Positions 42,712-52,635 of a DNA stretch of 64,000 bases are shown here, one piece after another; the first letter of the stretch is position 1, and every line of letters begins with the position of its first letter. The DNA lies in NCBI RefSeq assembly GCF_963678635.1, contig NC_087064.1, forward strand, positions 31,906,369-31,970,368, read 5' to 3'. Position numbers and translations under genes: made by a program. This DNA is from Symsagittifera roscoffensis (Eukaryota > Xenacoelomorpha > Acoela > Convolutidae). The notes beneath the pieces are model-generated. The model saw nothing but the letters and a program-made list of their open reading frames with translations. It ran no database searches and was not told the DNA's origin.

Positions 42712-45313
42712 CGTTTAGATATATATAATCTTTAATGTCTTTAAAATATCCGCTATAGTCTTGCGTATAGATGTCTGCAAATCCTGCGGTTTCGGCAAGT
42801 TTGCGTAAGTTTTGGTCAATTGATTGTCTTTGTATTGTGTCCATTTGTGTTATTAATTCTTGGAATTGTTGTGTTCTAATGTGATGTTGAATATCTGATT
42901 TTGAGTATATTCCTATTGATTGTAAGTCTATATTTGGGTTTCGAGCGATAGCGCGAATGCTTTCTGGTGAAATTTTTTTGAGTGATTGCATTAATGTGGG
43001 ATATGGGGTGAGAAGGTAATATTTATCTTCATCAGGGTTTAGTTGTACTACATTGTGGCTATTTTCTGATCCACATGGGACTGCGGTATCCCAGAAATAG
43101 GTTCTTCTTGAAAGTGTGTCAACGAAATGTACTTTGTTCTTATAAAAGATAGGGATTCTTTTATAGCATCGTTTGTCTTCAAAAACGTATAGTGGTGATA
43201 CTTTTTTGGTACAAGTATAAAACCATAAAATGTTTCCTTCATAGTCTAAAAAATTTGATCTATTTCCTGATAGTAAATATCCTGCGTAGGGTATTTTTAA
43301 TACTGCTAGTGCAAGTGATTGTAATATTTGTGTTCTTTCTAATTCGCATAGTTGGTGTAGTGTTTCTAATTCAGAGAGTGACATTTCTTGAAAAATTCGG
43401 CTAATCGTGTAGTCTAGTTTCATATCTAAGTGAATTTCATAGTGGATATTACCGAAATATGTACTATTCATTAGTGATAGTTCTTGTAAACATGTGCTTT
43501 GATCGTCTTGGGGCTTTAAATGTCCACCAGGTTGACCTGTATTTTTTTGAAAATGAACTGGTATGTATGATGTTCCTTCATTTGGAGGATGACTTGTGGC
43601 GTATGGGTCGACTTTTGTTTTTCCAGTGGTCATGTCGAATCCTTTTTCGTATTCAACTAGTATTTCGGAGTATTGTGTTTTGTGAAGTGGGTTTCTGTAT
43701 TTACATGCAAGTTCTGTTTCTTGATATATTTGAAAACGTGTTAATTTATTTTCTATATTATGAATGTTTCTAAAATTAGAACTTATTTTTCGTAATGGAT
43801 TTACTTGTTCATATGGTATTGATTGTATAAAATATTTTTCGTGAAATTTTATCATACGAGCGTGTATTTTTGCTACTTGAAATGTTGTACATGTGTCTTC
43901 GGGGAACCAAACAATTGTTGCTTGTGTTCTTGTTGTAGGGTCACAATAGCCTTGGTCGTTTTTACAAGGTAATCTAATTCCTTGATAGATCATTGTGTTG
44001 TCTGATAAATCTCGTGTGAGTTGAATTTTTTCGAGTTGTATTTTCCAATCGAAAAACATTATTTCTTGGTATCCTTTATTTTTTGTGTCTGGTAATGCAA
44101 GATTTTTTCCTGCTGTCCAAACTATATGTAAGTTTGGGAATTTCATTAGAATTAGTTGAAATCTATAAACTCGGTGATTTGGATTAGATTTTTGTGTAAA
44201 GAGAAAAATGATTGGTTTGTGATCTGTGAATAGAACTGTTGGATGTTTTGATCCAAGTATCAGAAATTCATATTCTGTAAGTGTATAGATTATGGCTGTA
44301 CATTCTCTCATTAGGGTGGAGAGTCTTAGCTCTGCTTGAGTGAATAATTGAGAGTTTGCTGATATAAGGTTCATTTTGTTTGTACCATTATGTGATTGTA
44401 ATAACGCTGCGCCGATGCCAAAGTTCGAAGCATCGCACATTGCATAAAATGGTTGATTTGAATCTGGAATTGTGTTTGAAATTTGTTCAGTTAGAAGTTT
44501 TTTAATTTCATCAAATCGTGCTTGATGTTCTGTGTTCCATTCAAAATTATTTTGTTGTCTAAGTATATTATAAAATGGTCTTAGGTATAATTGCATTTTA
44601 TAGACATATTTACTTAAAAAATTCAACATTCCAAGGAATTCTTGGATTTTCTTTTTGTTTGTTGGTGGTTGGAGTTTTTGAATAGCATCAATGCGTGATT
44701 TTAATGGGGTGATTGTTTTTCTTTCTATATTATGTCCTAAGAATTTTACTCTTGTCAAAAAGAAGTGTGATTTATCGGGGGCGGCCTTCAGATTTTCGTT
44801 CTGAAGTATTTGGTGATATTGTTCTAAAACATTGAACATTTCTTCTTTAGTCTGTGATTGCATAAAAACATCGTCTAAATAGGTGATTGCGTTTTTCTTG
44901 AGTATTAGTGGTCGAAAAATTTTGCTCATAAAAGCTGAAAATGCTGCTGGTCCTATGGATATTCCATAGAATAAGCGGTTGAATTCATACTGTTGGTTTC
45001 CAATAACAAATTGTGTTAAACGTCGCGATTGTTCATCTAATGGCATTTGATTGTATGCACTATTCATATCTGCGGTTGTAAAGTATTTTCCGTTTATTTT
45101 TGTTAAAATAACTTGTATTGGTTCAATAGGCCAATTACACTTTGATTCATCTATGAGTGAGTTGAGGTATCTAGCGTCGAGAACGATTTTTAATGATTCT
45201 CCTTTGGCTAGAAGGATAACAGGGTTGATAAATGTGTTACCTTTTGGTTGTTCTTCTTTATTTACTGGTGAGATTATATTGTATTGTTCTAAAATATCAA
45301 GTAATCTATTCAC
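42668..45313 (-). CDS. Reverse transcriptase-RNase H joined in frame to envelope-like region
   Basis: 881 codons from the first Met; the frame is open upstream to about 45469, with RT-like text before the Met. RT: DMNSAY (Asp82), FYGISIGPAAF, YLDDVF (145-150). RNase H: CDASNFGIGAAL (Asp294), Glu337, TDHK (Asp364), then HIVWTAGKNLALPD ending at 409. From 410 the protein changes character: a cysteine-bearing, ectodomain-like region of about 470 residues with IRLPC, EDTCTTF, TCTKK, KRCYKRIP and AVPCGS. In Ty3-like elements the LPD of the RNase H tail is followed by the rest of that motif, a connection and an integrase; here they are missing and the junction is in frame. The preceding protease frame ends at 45463 and overlaps this frame by a few bases. 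Catalytic residues of RT and RNase H look intact. Confidence 0.85.
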   Translation of the reverse strand: MNRLLDILEQYNIISPVNKEEQPKGNTFINPVILLAKGESLKIVLDARYLNSLIDESKCNWPIEPIQVILTKINGKYFTTADMNSAYNQMPLDEQSRRLTQFVIGNQQYEFNRLFYGISIGPAAFSAFMSKIFRPLILKKNAITYLDDVFMQSQTKEEMFNVLEQYHQILQNENLKAAPDKSHFFLTRVKFLGHNIERKTITPLKSRIDAIQKLQPPTNKKKIQEFLGMLNFLSKYVYKMQLYLRPFYNILRQQNNFEWNTEHQARFDEIKKLLTEQISNTIPDSNQPFYAMCDASNFGIGAALLQSHNGTNKMNLISANSQLFTQAELRLSTLMRECTAIIYTLTEYEFLILGSKHPTVLFTDHKPIIFLFTQKSNPNHRVYRFQLILMKFPNLHIVWTAGKNLALPDTKNKGYQEIMFFDWKIQLEKIQLTRDLSDNTMIYQGIRLPCKNDQGYCDPTTRTQATIVWFPEDTCTTFQVAKIHARMIKFHEKYFIQSIPYEQVNPLRKISSNFRNIHNIENKLTRFQIYQETELACKYRNPLHKTQYSEILVEYEKGFDMTTGKTKVDPYATSHPPNEGTSYIPVHFQKNTGQPGGHLKPQDDQSTCLQELSLMNSTYFGNIHYEIHLDMKLDYTISRIFQEMSLSELETLHQLCELERTQILQSLALAVLKIPYAGYLLSGNRSNFLDYEGNILWFYTCTKKVSPLYVFEDKRCYKRIPIFYKNKVHFVDTLSRRTYFWDTAVPCGSENSHNVVQLNPDEDKYYLLTPYPTLMQSLKKISPESIRAIARNPNIDLQSIGIYSKSDIQHHIRTQQFQELITQMDTIQRQSIDQNLRKLAETAGFADIYTQDYSGYFKDIKDYIYLNGEKYRPQDITYQYF

Positions 45314-45462
45314 TTTATCGTGTAAATGAATTGGTACTTTACTTGCTCTTTGTTTTTTGAAAACTGCGTCTGGTTTTAATGGGAGATGTAGTGATGAGCT
45401 GATTTTGCCAACATCAAATTTGGATGTTGCATAGACTGATGAATATTTAATTAGCTGTTTGG

Positions 45463-47709
45463 CTAATTTTCAAATTCGTCTTGTGTTATTTGTGAATGTT
45501 GGAAATTAAACATTGTTAAAAATTTCTGTTGATTCTCTGTGTAGTTATTTATGTTGAATGTCGGTTTGAAATATGGGGTTTTTGTGAAATAATCCGTATT
45601 TCTTTTTTCGTTACTTATTATATTGTTTATGGATAATTCTTCATTAAGAATTGTGGATTGACAAATATCTAATAATTGGAGTATATTATTTACGCGATAT
45701 GCTTTTTCGTATATTGGTGATATTGTAGCGTTGGTTTCGCAATAGCCTAAAAGTCCTAAAGGTAGTGTTACTTGATAGGGTGTATTGTTGTATACATGTA
45801 GAGAAATAATATCTGAATTCGAGTTTTTCAAATATTTTATGGATGAAATTGTGATTTTGAAAAACTTATGGATAGGTTTGAATTCAAAATCTGACATATA
45901 AAGTTGTTGTTTGTTTTGTTTTTTATCATATTGGTGAACTTGTTTTATTGAAAAATTATATATGTTTCCTGATAGTGGTTTCAGGTGTTTTCTTTGTTGG
46001 TTATATATTGGATAAAATTTTGAAAAGAATGGTGGTTGTTTGTTTAATCTTTGAAAAAATGTTAGGGATGTGTCTTTTGCTTTTGTGTATTTATCTTTGA
46101 TTAGTATTTTACTGTTTAATATGTTGATTGTTGGTATATATTTAGAGATAAATGGTATTCCAATGATATTGTGTTTAATATCAGTGATATGGAATATTTG
46201 TTTAAATGGTTTAGTTAAAACTTTATTTTGCTCCATTGTTCTTGTGGGGAGAAGAAATAATTGAATTTTTCCATAGTTTACCAATGTTGATCCTTGTGCT
46301 GTTGCTAGTTTACTGGAGGTTTCAAGAGGTGTTAGCTTTGGGTGTAGGGTTTTTATTTCATTCCATGTGGGAATGTTTATTATATTTGATTCTGCTCCTG
46401 AATCAATTAGAAAATCAATTTCAAGATCTGGTGGTTGAAATTCTTTGCTTCTTGGATTTTCTAAAAGAAATGGTATTGTCCAAATTTTTTCTTTGGGTTG
46501 TTCTTTTTGTATGTTTTGATAGATGTGATTTGTATTCAAGCATTTTGTTTTGTCATTCTCATTGGGTTGATTTGTAGTGTTAATTTCATTAGTTTTTTGC
46601 GTCGTCGGTGTGGAATGGATGGGTTCAATATAATAATTGTGAAGGAGTTCTGATTGATTTTCATATATGTGTGATGAAAATGGTTGTTCATATATAATAG
46701 GTTCATAGTCATTTTTGACTGCTATCATATTGATAGAGATAGTGTTTTCTGTTTCACTTTCTGAGTCTGATGATTCACAGTTTATTTGATTGAGTTGTAA
46801 CATATCATTTACTGTGTCGTCAATACCTGGGGGGTCTGATGTTGTTTCTGGATTTGATTGTACTTGATTTATATTCCTTTGATGTTTAGGTGTACTACTT
46901 CTATGGCGATTATTAGAATTATTATAATGGTTATTATTCGTGTGTGGTGATTGGGAATAATTTCTATAACGATTATTATAACTTGAATGACGATTTTGTG
47001 AATTATTTCGTGATCTGTTTTGGTAATTATTGTTTGGTCTGTTATAGTTCGATCTATTATATGAGTTATTCCTTGATCGATTGTTCGGGTAATTCTGGTT
47101 TCGGTTGTTTGAATAACTTCTATTCCGATTATTGGAGTAGTTTCTATTCCTATTGTATGATGAATTTCGTGATTGATTGTTTGGATAGTAATTATTTCTT
47201 GATTGGGAATTAGATCTAGAAACAAATCGTGTTGTATTTGAATTTGATCTGGAGTAGTTATTTTGACTATTTGGTCTATTGTAGTGATTTTGTGATGAAT
47301 TTTGCGTATTTCTTCGTTCTGGTGATCTTCCTCTATAACTTGAGTTATATGGTGATTGATTTCTTGTATAATTTGTATTGTTCGGGAGTGGTTTTCCTGA
47401 ACTGTTGTTGCTGTACACAGTTTTGTTCGGTAGATTTTGATCTTTTTTCATGTATTGATAGAATGATTTATTTGGTTCTTTATATTTTTGAGGTGTATTT
47501 TGATTGTCTTGCTGTTTTTGTCTACATTCAGAAATACTATGTCCGTATCGTCGGCAATAATTACACCATTTTTTGAAAGATGGTTTGCCTTTAAAGTTTG
47601 GGTGTTTTTCGTAAATATTGAGTATTTCAGTGATTTTTTTCAACGAGGTCTGTATCTGATTCCTGTATATTGTTGATACTTGTGGTATTTGTTTCGATTC
47701 GGTTAACAT
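45463..47709 (-). CDS. Zinc knuckle, Asn/Arg-rich linker and aspartic protease
   Basis: 748 codons. A CCHC knuckle (Cys49, Cys52, His57, Cys62; CNYCRRYGHSISEC) marks the nucleocapsid end of gag. Residues ~70-300 are a low-complexity linker of Asn, Ser, Arg and Tyr with RNYSNNRNR-type repeats. A retroviral-type protease follows with LIDSGAES (Asp436) and, about 90 residues later, a hydrophobic IIGIP block. The part after ~550 is the usual protease-to-RT spacer. It lies in a different frame from gag upstream and RT downstream. It overlaps the gag frame from 47709 to 47627, with the change near an A7 run. The first ATG is probably internal. Confidence 0.8.
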   Translation of the reverse strand: MLTESKQIPQVSTIYRNQIQTSLKKITEILNIYEKHPNFKGKPSFKKWCNYCRRYGHSISECRQKQQDNQNTPQKYKEPNKSFYQYMKKDQNLPNKTVYSNNSSGKPLPNNTNYTRNQSPYNSSYRGRSPERRNTQNSSQNHYNRPNSQNNYSRSNSNTTRFVSRSNSQSRNNYYPNNQSRNSSYNRNRNYSNNRNRSYSNNRNQNYPNNRSRNNSYNRSNYNRPNNNYQNRSRNNSQNRHSSYNNRYRNYSQSPHTNNNHYNNSNNRHRSSTPKHQRNINQVQSNPETTSDPPGIDDTVNDMLQLNQINCESSDSESETENTISINMIAVKNDYEPIIYEQPFSSHIYENQSELLHNYYIEPIHSTPTTQKTNEINTTNQPNENDKTKCLNTNHIYQNIQKEQPKEKIWTIPFLLENPRSKEFQPPDLEIDFLIDSGAESNIINIPTWNEIKTLHPKLTPLETSSKLATAQGSTLVNYGKIQLFLLPTRTMEQNKVLTKPFKQIFHITDIKHNIIGIPFISKYIPTINILNSKILIKDKYTKAKDTSLTFFQRLNKQPPFFSKFYPIYNQQRKHLKPLSGNIYNFSIKQVHQYDKKQNKQQLYMSDFEFKPIHKFFKITISSIKYLKNSNSDIISLHVYNNTPYQVTLPLGLLGYCETNATISPIYEKAYRVNNILQLLDICQSTILNEELSINNIISNEKRNTDYFTKTPYFKPTFNINNYTENQQKFLTMFNFQHSQITQDEFEN

Positions 47710-47803
47710 ATTGTAATTTCAGATTTTCTGTTTCTTCGAGTTTCATTGTGATTTCTGCTTGTTCTAGTTTGTCTACTAGTTTTCGAAAATCTAAATCGGG
47801 TTC

Positions 47804-48802
47804 TCAAATTGAAGAAGGATGGGATGCTCTCTTTTTTATTGCTATTTTTCTTAATTGCGGTGTTAAGGTCATCATTAAGATTTCTGTCATCTTTGTGTTT
47901 TTATAGTCGTGTGTATTTAATGAATATGCTTTTCGAACTAGTGTTTCGATGGGTACTGCTAATTGCTTGATGGTTTCATTTGGTAATCTGGGAAATTCAT
48001 TACATAAAACTTTTTGTTGTTGTTTGTTTCTTTCGGAGTCAAACATTTTTGAAAATTCTTGTGTAAACCTTTTCCAATTTGATTTTATTTCTATAGGCAA
48101 TACTGAAAACCATTTTTGGGCTGCGCCGTCTAAAGTTGTTTGTATCAACGCTGTGCGTCGATGTATCCAGTTTTGATGTAGTGGCGTATTAATTGGTTCA
48201 GGTCCTATATTTAAAATCAAATTTGCTGTTACTGCATTTAAATAGTCTTCTACAGAATATTCAGGGTCTGTTCCTGTGAATACCATTAAAGGTTTATTTG
48301 ATGTTATTGATGATCCACCCATAAGGTATGGATTCATTGTCATTTGTAATGATTCTGCTGCATTTGGTATTTGAGAAAAACTTGAAAGTTGATTTCTTGT
48401 TATTTCGTGTTGTTGAAGATAATATGGGAGTGGTATTTCATTTTGCATTTGTGTCGGTTGATACGAGTGTGTGATCATTGGGTTTTGTTGCTGAATTGGT
48501 TGAAAATATTGTGTAATAATTGGGTTTTGTTGCTGAATTGGTTGTTGATTTTGTGTATCTATCGGTTGTGGAGAAAAAATTCTATGATTTGTATGTGGTT
48601 TCTGTACTCCTTGTCCACGATATTCTTGATTATATGGTGCAAATATATCTGGTTGTAAAAAATCATCATCTGAGGATAAGTAATCCATTTGATAAGATGT
48701 TTGTTTTTTATTTTTATTTTGTTGAAAAAATGGATAGTTTTCACTACGATCCTGTGAAGGATGTAAATTTGTTTGAAAGTTTACTGAATTAGTTTGTGCC
48801 AT
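47804..48802 (-). CDS. Gag capsid region
   Basis: 332 open codons. An N-terminal Gln/Asn-rich region with repeats around QPIQQQNPIITQ is followed by a capsid-type domain: MVFTGTDPEYSVEDYL, then LDGAAQKWFSVLP and a charged helical region. This fits the Retrotrans_gag family (F-x-G-x-x-P ... A-x-x-W). It ends at a TGA at 47804-47806, after which the same frame continues open to 47627. Upstream, a TAG at 48812-48814 separates it from an open stretch in the same frame. The true start is therefore uncertain; the Met at 48802 is only the first after that stop. Confidence 0.75.
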   Translation of the reverse strand: MAQTNSVNFQTNLHPSQDRSENYPFFQQNKNKKQTSYQMDYLSSDDDFLQPDIFAPYNQEYRGQGVQKPHTNHRIFSPQPIDTQNQQPIQQQNPIITQYFQPIQQQNPMITHSYQPTQMQNEIPLPYYLQQHEITRNQLSSFSQIPNAAESLQMTMNPYLMGGSSITSNKPLMVFTGTDPEYSVEDYLNAVTANLILNIGPEPINTPLHQNWIHRRTALIQTTLDGAAQKWFSVLPIEIKSNWKRFTQEFSKMFDSERNKQQQKVLCNEFPRLPNETIKQLAVPIETLVRKAYSLNTHDYKNTKMTEILMMTLTPQLRKIAIKKRASHPSSI

Positions 48803-48811
48803 TGGGTTATC

Positions 48812-49459
48812 CTAGTTTCGAGATCTTGTATAATTATTAAAATTTTTTCGTGGGAGATAATTTGTTTTTGATGGATGTGTGTAATTATAATTATGTTCTG
48901 CAAAATTGTTTCTAGTGAACGTTTTACGTGTTTTTGACGGTATTGTCATGGGTCTGTATGTTTGATAATCCATGTGTGAATATTTTGGGGCAACCGAAGG
49001 TTTAGCGGTTGATTGTAAGGTTACTTGTGTTTGTGAAGGGTTTGTATTTCTTGGTGTTGTTAAATTTGGACGTATTGGTGAAATACTTTGTTGTGTAGTT
49101 GTTGTGTGTACGATTTCTTCATTTATGAAGTGTGATGGTGTCTGGATATCTTGTTGAGTGAGATTTCTAGTTCCATTGAGGTTTTCATTGTGTATGACTG
49201 TGGAGTTTAAACTATTATTTTGCATATCAGGTAAAAATGTATTATAGTTTAATGGTGTTGCATCAATGGTTAATGGTATTACTCTTACATAATCTCTTAC
49301 ATAAGATATTGTACTTATTGCTTGACTTGAGATTGATTGTGGGAAGTTTATGAATGCGGGATGAGACCATTCGGGGTCCCAAACATAGTCTGATTGTTCT
49401 GTGATGGCAGTATCATCGTTTGAGTTTTGGGGTCTAAAATTTTTTCTTGCTTGTGAAAT
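48812..49459 (-). pseudogene. N-terminal gag region, same frame, bounded by stop codons
   Basis: 216 codons open between an in-frame TGA (49460-49462) and TAG (48812-48814). It is in the same reading frame as the capsid ORF below it and as readable sequence above it, so it looks like one polyprotein cut by nonsense codons. The first Met in this stretch is at 49225. No recognised domain; readable parts include YVWDPEWSHPAF. Confidence 0.55.
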
Positions 49460-49462
49460 TCA

Positions 49463-50162
49463 ATCAATATTATGTGTGAAATAATCTATTATGAACCATG
49501 CCAAAATTTTTTGTAAGTCGTGTTTTGTATGTTGTGAAACTTCATCTTTCGTGAAATTTTCTTTAATTATATTTAGAAAACTAGAGAGTAGTGTGATTTC
49601 ATGTCGGTACTCTTATATGTTTAGATGTTTCTGTCGGTGAAACACTTGTGATTGGGATTTCGTTTTCTAATATCGAGATATAACTATATATTATTGCAAA
49701 ACTTCATTGGTGAATATGGAGTTTGCTCTTTGTGAGTTATGATATTGTATGCATTTTATATATTCTGAGAATACTTTTGAGAATTCTAAATCAAGGTCGT
49801 CTGTTTGAATTACATATTTGCTGTGATTCTGGTTTGGTGAGTTGAATTCTATGGAGTAGATTCCGTATTGTTGTGTTAAGTNNNNNNNNNNNNNNNNNNN
49901 NNNNNNNNNNNNNNNNNNNNNNNNNNNNNNNNNNNNNNNNNNNNNNNNNNNNNNNNNNNNNNNNNNNNNNNNNNNNNNNNNNNNNNNNNNNNNNNNNNNN
50001 NNNNNNNNNNNNNNNNNNNNNNNNNNNNNNNNNNNNNNNNNNNNNNNNNNNNNNNNNNNNNNNNNNNNNNNNNNNNNNNNNGTTTTTTTTAGCAAGTAAT
50101 TGAATTTGTGCACTTTCAAACGAGTTATGGTTTTCAAGCGAGTTGGGATTTTCAATCAACAT
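49463..50162 (-). pseudogene. 5' end of the retroelement coding region, broken and gapped
   Basis: Readable pieces on the minus strand change frame at least twice (near 49600-49625 and 49680-49695) and are interrupted by the N gap. The pieces are polar, with no domain I recognise. The open frame at the 5' side starts around 50162-50190 (MLIENPNSLENHNS). It is either the start of gag or an upstream ORF. No primer-binding site or LTR was recognised beyond it. Confidence 0.45.
49882..50081. other. Assembly gap of exactly 200 N
   Basis: 200 consecutive N. The round length suggests a placeholder, so the true distance is unknown. Any translation across it is meaningless. Confidence 0.99.
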
Positions 50163-50200
50163 TAGTGTCTTACCTATGTCGTTTCTGGAAGATTAAGTTT

Positions 50201-51075
50201 TTCAAAGGTAATATTTAGTATAAGGACGAACTTTTTATTGAAAAAAAAATGTTTCAGCTCAAATGAGCAAGTGGGGAAAACAATTATTCCGAAGTATAAA
50301 AAATGATTTACTTCTTAGTTTTTTTGCTATGACAAATTACAAATTGGCACCTCCAGTCTAGACCTTGGATTTCTACTTCTCCTTTTTAAAAAACTTGATC
50401 AAATTGACATTTTCAATCTACTCAGTCTTTAGCTTAAAAAATCATTAGTTTTAAAAGATGAAAGTAATTTATCAGTTTCCCAACTGTCCTACTAATCTAA
50501 ACACTCTAAATTTTATCTAAGTTTTTTGTAAGGTTTGTGATAAGACTGGCGCTTTGTTGCTGCGATGTCCGTTTTTCAAGGCTAGAGAATAAATCAGTCC
50601 ACTAACTGAAAAAAAACTTGTTTTCACAAATCACGCCGGAAGCAGGAGTAAAAATTGAGTCCAATTTTGAAAGAAAAAAAAAAGATTTCAAAAAGACTGA
50701 TTATCAAAAAAACCTTAAAAAATTAGGTTAAACTTTACGTTAGTCTCGTACTCGTATTTTTTCAATAAGTCAACTCTCTTCCTTTTTCAGGTAGATAGTT
50801 ATTTGACTGACATTCATACATTTTCATTGGTATCAAAATATGCAATTAATTGATAAAAAATGTTAGACCTAAATTTTTATACAATGAAATTATACTCAAA
50901 AGTCAGAAAATGCCTTTCATTTTCTTTGCAAAATATGCGCTGTATTGTTTTCTCCTTTAATTCTGTAAAAAAAACTTTACCTTTTTTTAGAATAAAATTG
51001 AGTCGTAGAAGGTAACTTGAACCTTATATTGATACTCCCTGTCCTAATTTTTGTGGTTTTTGCAAACATCGATTA
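50201..51075. other. Non-coding flank right of the retroelement
   Basis: AT-rich with nothing recognised. A TTTTTCAG|GTAGAT acceptor-like site at 50790 leads into only 20 open plus-strand codons, which is not enough to call an exon. Confidence 0.4.
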
Positions 51076-51429
51076 TGTATTGCAACCAAGTTGTCCGGGT
51101 TTGGTTGTTCCTTCCAACAATCGTAAATGCACTGAAGTATTGCTTGCTGCTTTTGTTCTGAATTTAGCTTCGTATACTTTAACAAAAAATCATCCGTTTT
51201 TTATCGGTTTGCACTCATAGCTGAACTTCATTGCGCAACTATTTGCATCAATGTTTTTCGGTACAAGCTTATGGACGAACATGGCGTTGTACTCAACGTA
51301 AGTGTTGGTAATTTGTGTAGTTCCACAGAAGATGGTTTTGACCTGTTTTTCAAGAACTTTTTGAGCATGGTTTTTTTGTGGCTTACACAAACCCGCACGG
51401 TGAAGAATAGTGAAATTTTTTAGACTTGA
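51076..51429 (-). pseudogene. Broken coding-like segment, family not recognised
   Basis: The minus strand is open for about 79 codons (51429-51193), with SLKNFTILHRAGLCKPQ, FCGTTQITNTYVEYNAMF and SYECKPIKNG. It then meets a TGA (51190-51192) and continues in the same frame for 38 more codons to a TAA at 51073. More than 115 codons with a single stop is unusual in such AT-rich DNA, and codon choice is balanced. Five cysteines suggest an extracellular protein. No start codon or convincing acceptor was seen. The 67-codon plus-strand ORF here looks like its antisense shadow, although its hydrophobic beginning resembles a signal peptide; it lacks an ATG. Confidence 0.45.
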
Positions 51430-51635
51430 TCAGCCATTGGTTTTAGAAATTGCTTCCTCACGTATTGTGGTAGTGTCTTTGTTAGACCCTAATTCAGAAC
51501 AAATGCAGCTTTTGTCAATATAACTGAGGACTTTTTGAAAAGAATTAGTAACGGAGAGTAATTAAGGAGAATGAAAAATCTACCCTAGTAAACTGTGATA
51601 CTTGAGAATGAAATATTTTTCTTCTTTTTCTTCAG

Positions 51636-51737
51636 GATTTCAAATTAATTGTTTTTGACATGTTGATTCACAGGTTTATTGATAATTTGAGAGTAATGAG
51701 CGTTTGTGTTTTGAACAATGATTGCTCCTTGATTTAG
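51636..51737 (+). CDS. Possible terminal exon, not recognised
   Basis: A strong acceptor (long pyrimidine run ending TTCTTCAG) opens 33 codons, DFKLIVFDMLIH...NNDCSLI, ending at TAG 51735-51737. No upstream exon was matched to it, so this rests on splice signal plus openness only. Confidence 0.25.
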   Translation, partial: DFKLIVFDMLIHRFIDNLRVMSVCVLNNDCSLI

Positions 51738-51954
51738 ACAGGAAGTTTTTTTAAAGCATCAATTTTTTTGATTTGGCGAAAAGTCAAATGTCTTACCAAG
51801 TACATGATTGCGTTCAATTTTAATATAGTAAAAAAGCACGAAATTGATATCCATCGCCAAGCAGAACATTGTCCTAAGAAAAGATGTTTCTAGTTCTTTT
51901 CCTTAAATTTCACTTCGCGAGCTATTGAACTTGCTTTTTTAATGGCAAACTTTA

Positions 51955-52260
51955 ACAAACACTACAATGATTAAATGCCTGTTTTGTTGCAATGGAAAGA
52001 AATTATGGCAAAGAAGTTTTCCCCTTCCAATAGGTAGACACATTTACCGGAGGTTAATCTCAAAAATTTTAGATCTAAAAAATGGGTTAAATTGGCTCAC
52101 CAGGTCTCACAAACTTCTTGTTCTATCAATTAGTATGAAATTGATAACTCACGAGCAGACTGAGAAACGAAAGTTTTCAAGGACAATTTTGCTCCAGAAA
52201 CATTCAAATAATGAATGGATGGTAATATGCCTGCCCGTTTTTTATCATCGGCGGATAAAA
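51955..52260 (-). pseudogene. Decayed coding-like block, inverted paralogue at 53690-53905
   Basis: Aligns by eye to the reverse complement of 53690-53905: landmarks ATGCCTGCCCGTT and CAATGGAAAGAAATTATGGCAAA have clear counterparts. The reading shared by both copies includes the peptide KNGQAYxH, but it is cut by stops soon afterwards in each. The 106-codon plus ORF and the 64-codon minus ORF here are in other frames. Most likely an old inverted duplication of an exon that has since died. Confidence 0.45.
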
Positions 52261-52635
52261 ATTCAAATTGGATCCATTGTTGACTAGCGAAAGTCATGTA
52301 GTCTTGAAGGCTACACATAGCCACAATCTTGCTTTTTCATGGGCATAATTTAAATTGTACCATGAAAAAGAAGCTAAATTTATCACCAACACTGTTTGCA
52401 TAATTCTACCGCAGGTTCGGTCGAATTTTTTGTTCGGCCGTCTTTTTGAATATAAATACATTTGATTTTCAAAACTTTTGGGAGACGAGATTATCTTTCA
52501 ATTGATTTGTGCTAGTTTGTTTTTTTAAATAATTTTTACTGTAAAAACTCTAAAATACCTCACTAGTTCCTCTATGTGCAACTCGATGGCAATAAAATTG
52601 TCTCCAAGGCAATGGTTGCGTTCGGCTAAAAGAGC

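Larger units (their letters stand above)
38231..50200 (-). mobile_element. Env-bearing Ty3-like retroelement without visible integrase
   Basis: About 12 kb on the minus strand, set apart from both flanks by its composition (A/C-rich sense strand). Gene order 5' to 3': gag, CCHC zinc knuckle plus aspartic protease, reverse transcriptase plus RNase H, envelope-like region, a 602-codon ORF, and a 2-kb non-coding 3' part that may include an LTR. RT and RNase H motifs fit the Ty3/gypsy side of the LTR retroelements. No integrase zinc finger or DDE core is found in any frame. The gag end is broken and contains an N gap, and no 5' LTR was found, so the copy is decayed and possibly 5' truncated. Boundaries are approximate. 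Confidence 0.85.

Noticed and set aside
41868-48792. Plus-strand ORFs up to 115 codons opposite the retroelement genes
   Set aside because: Antisense shadows of gag, protease, RT/env and the accessory ORF; hydrophobic reverse translations of Asn/Gln-rich sequence.
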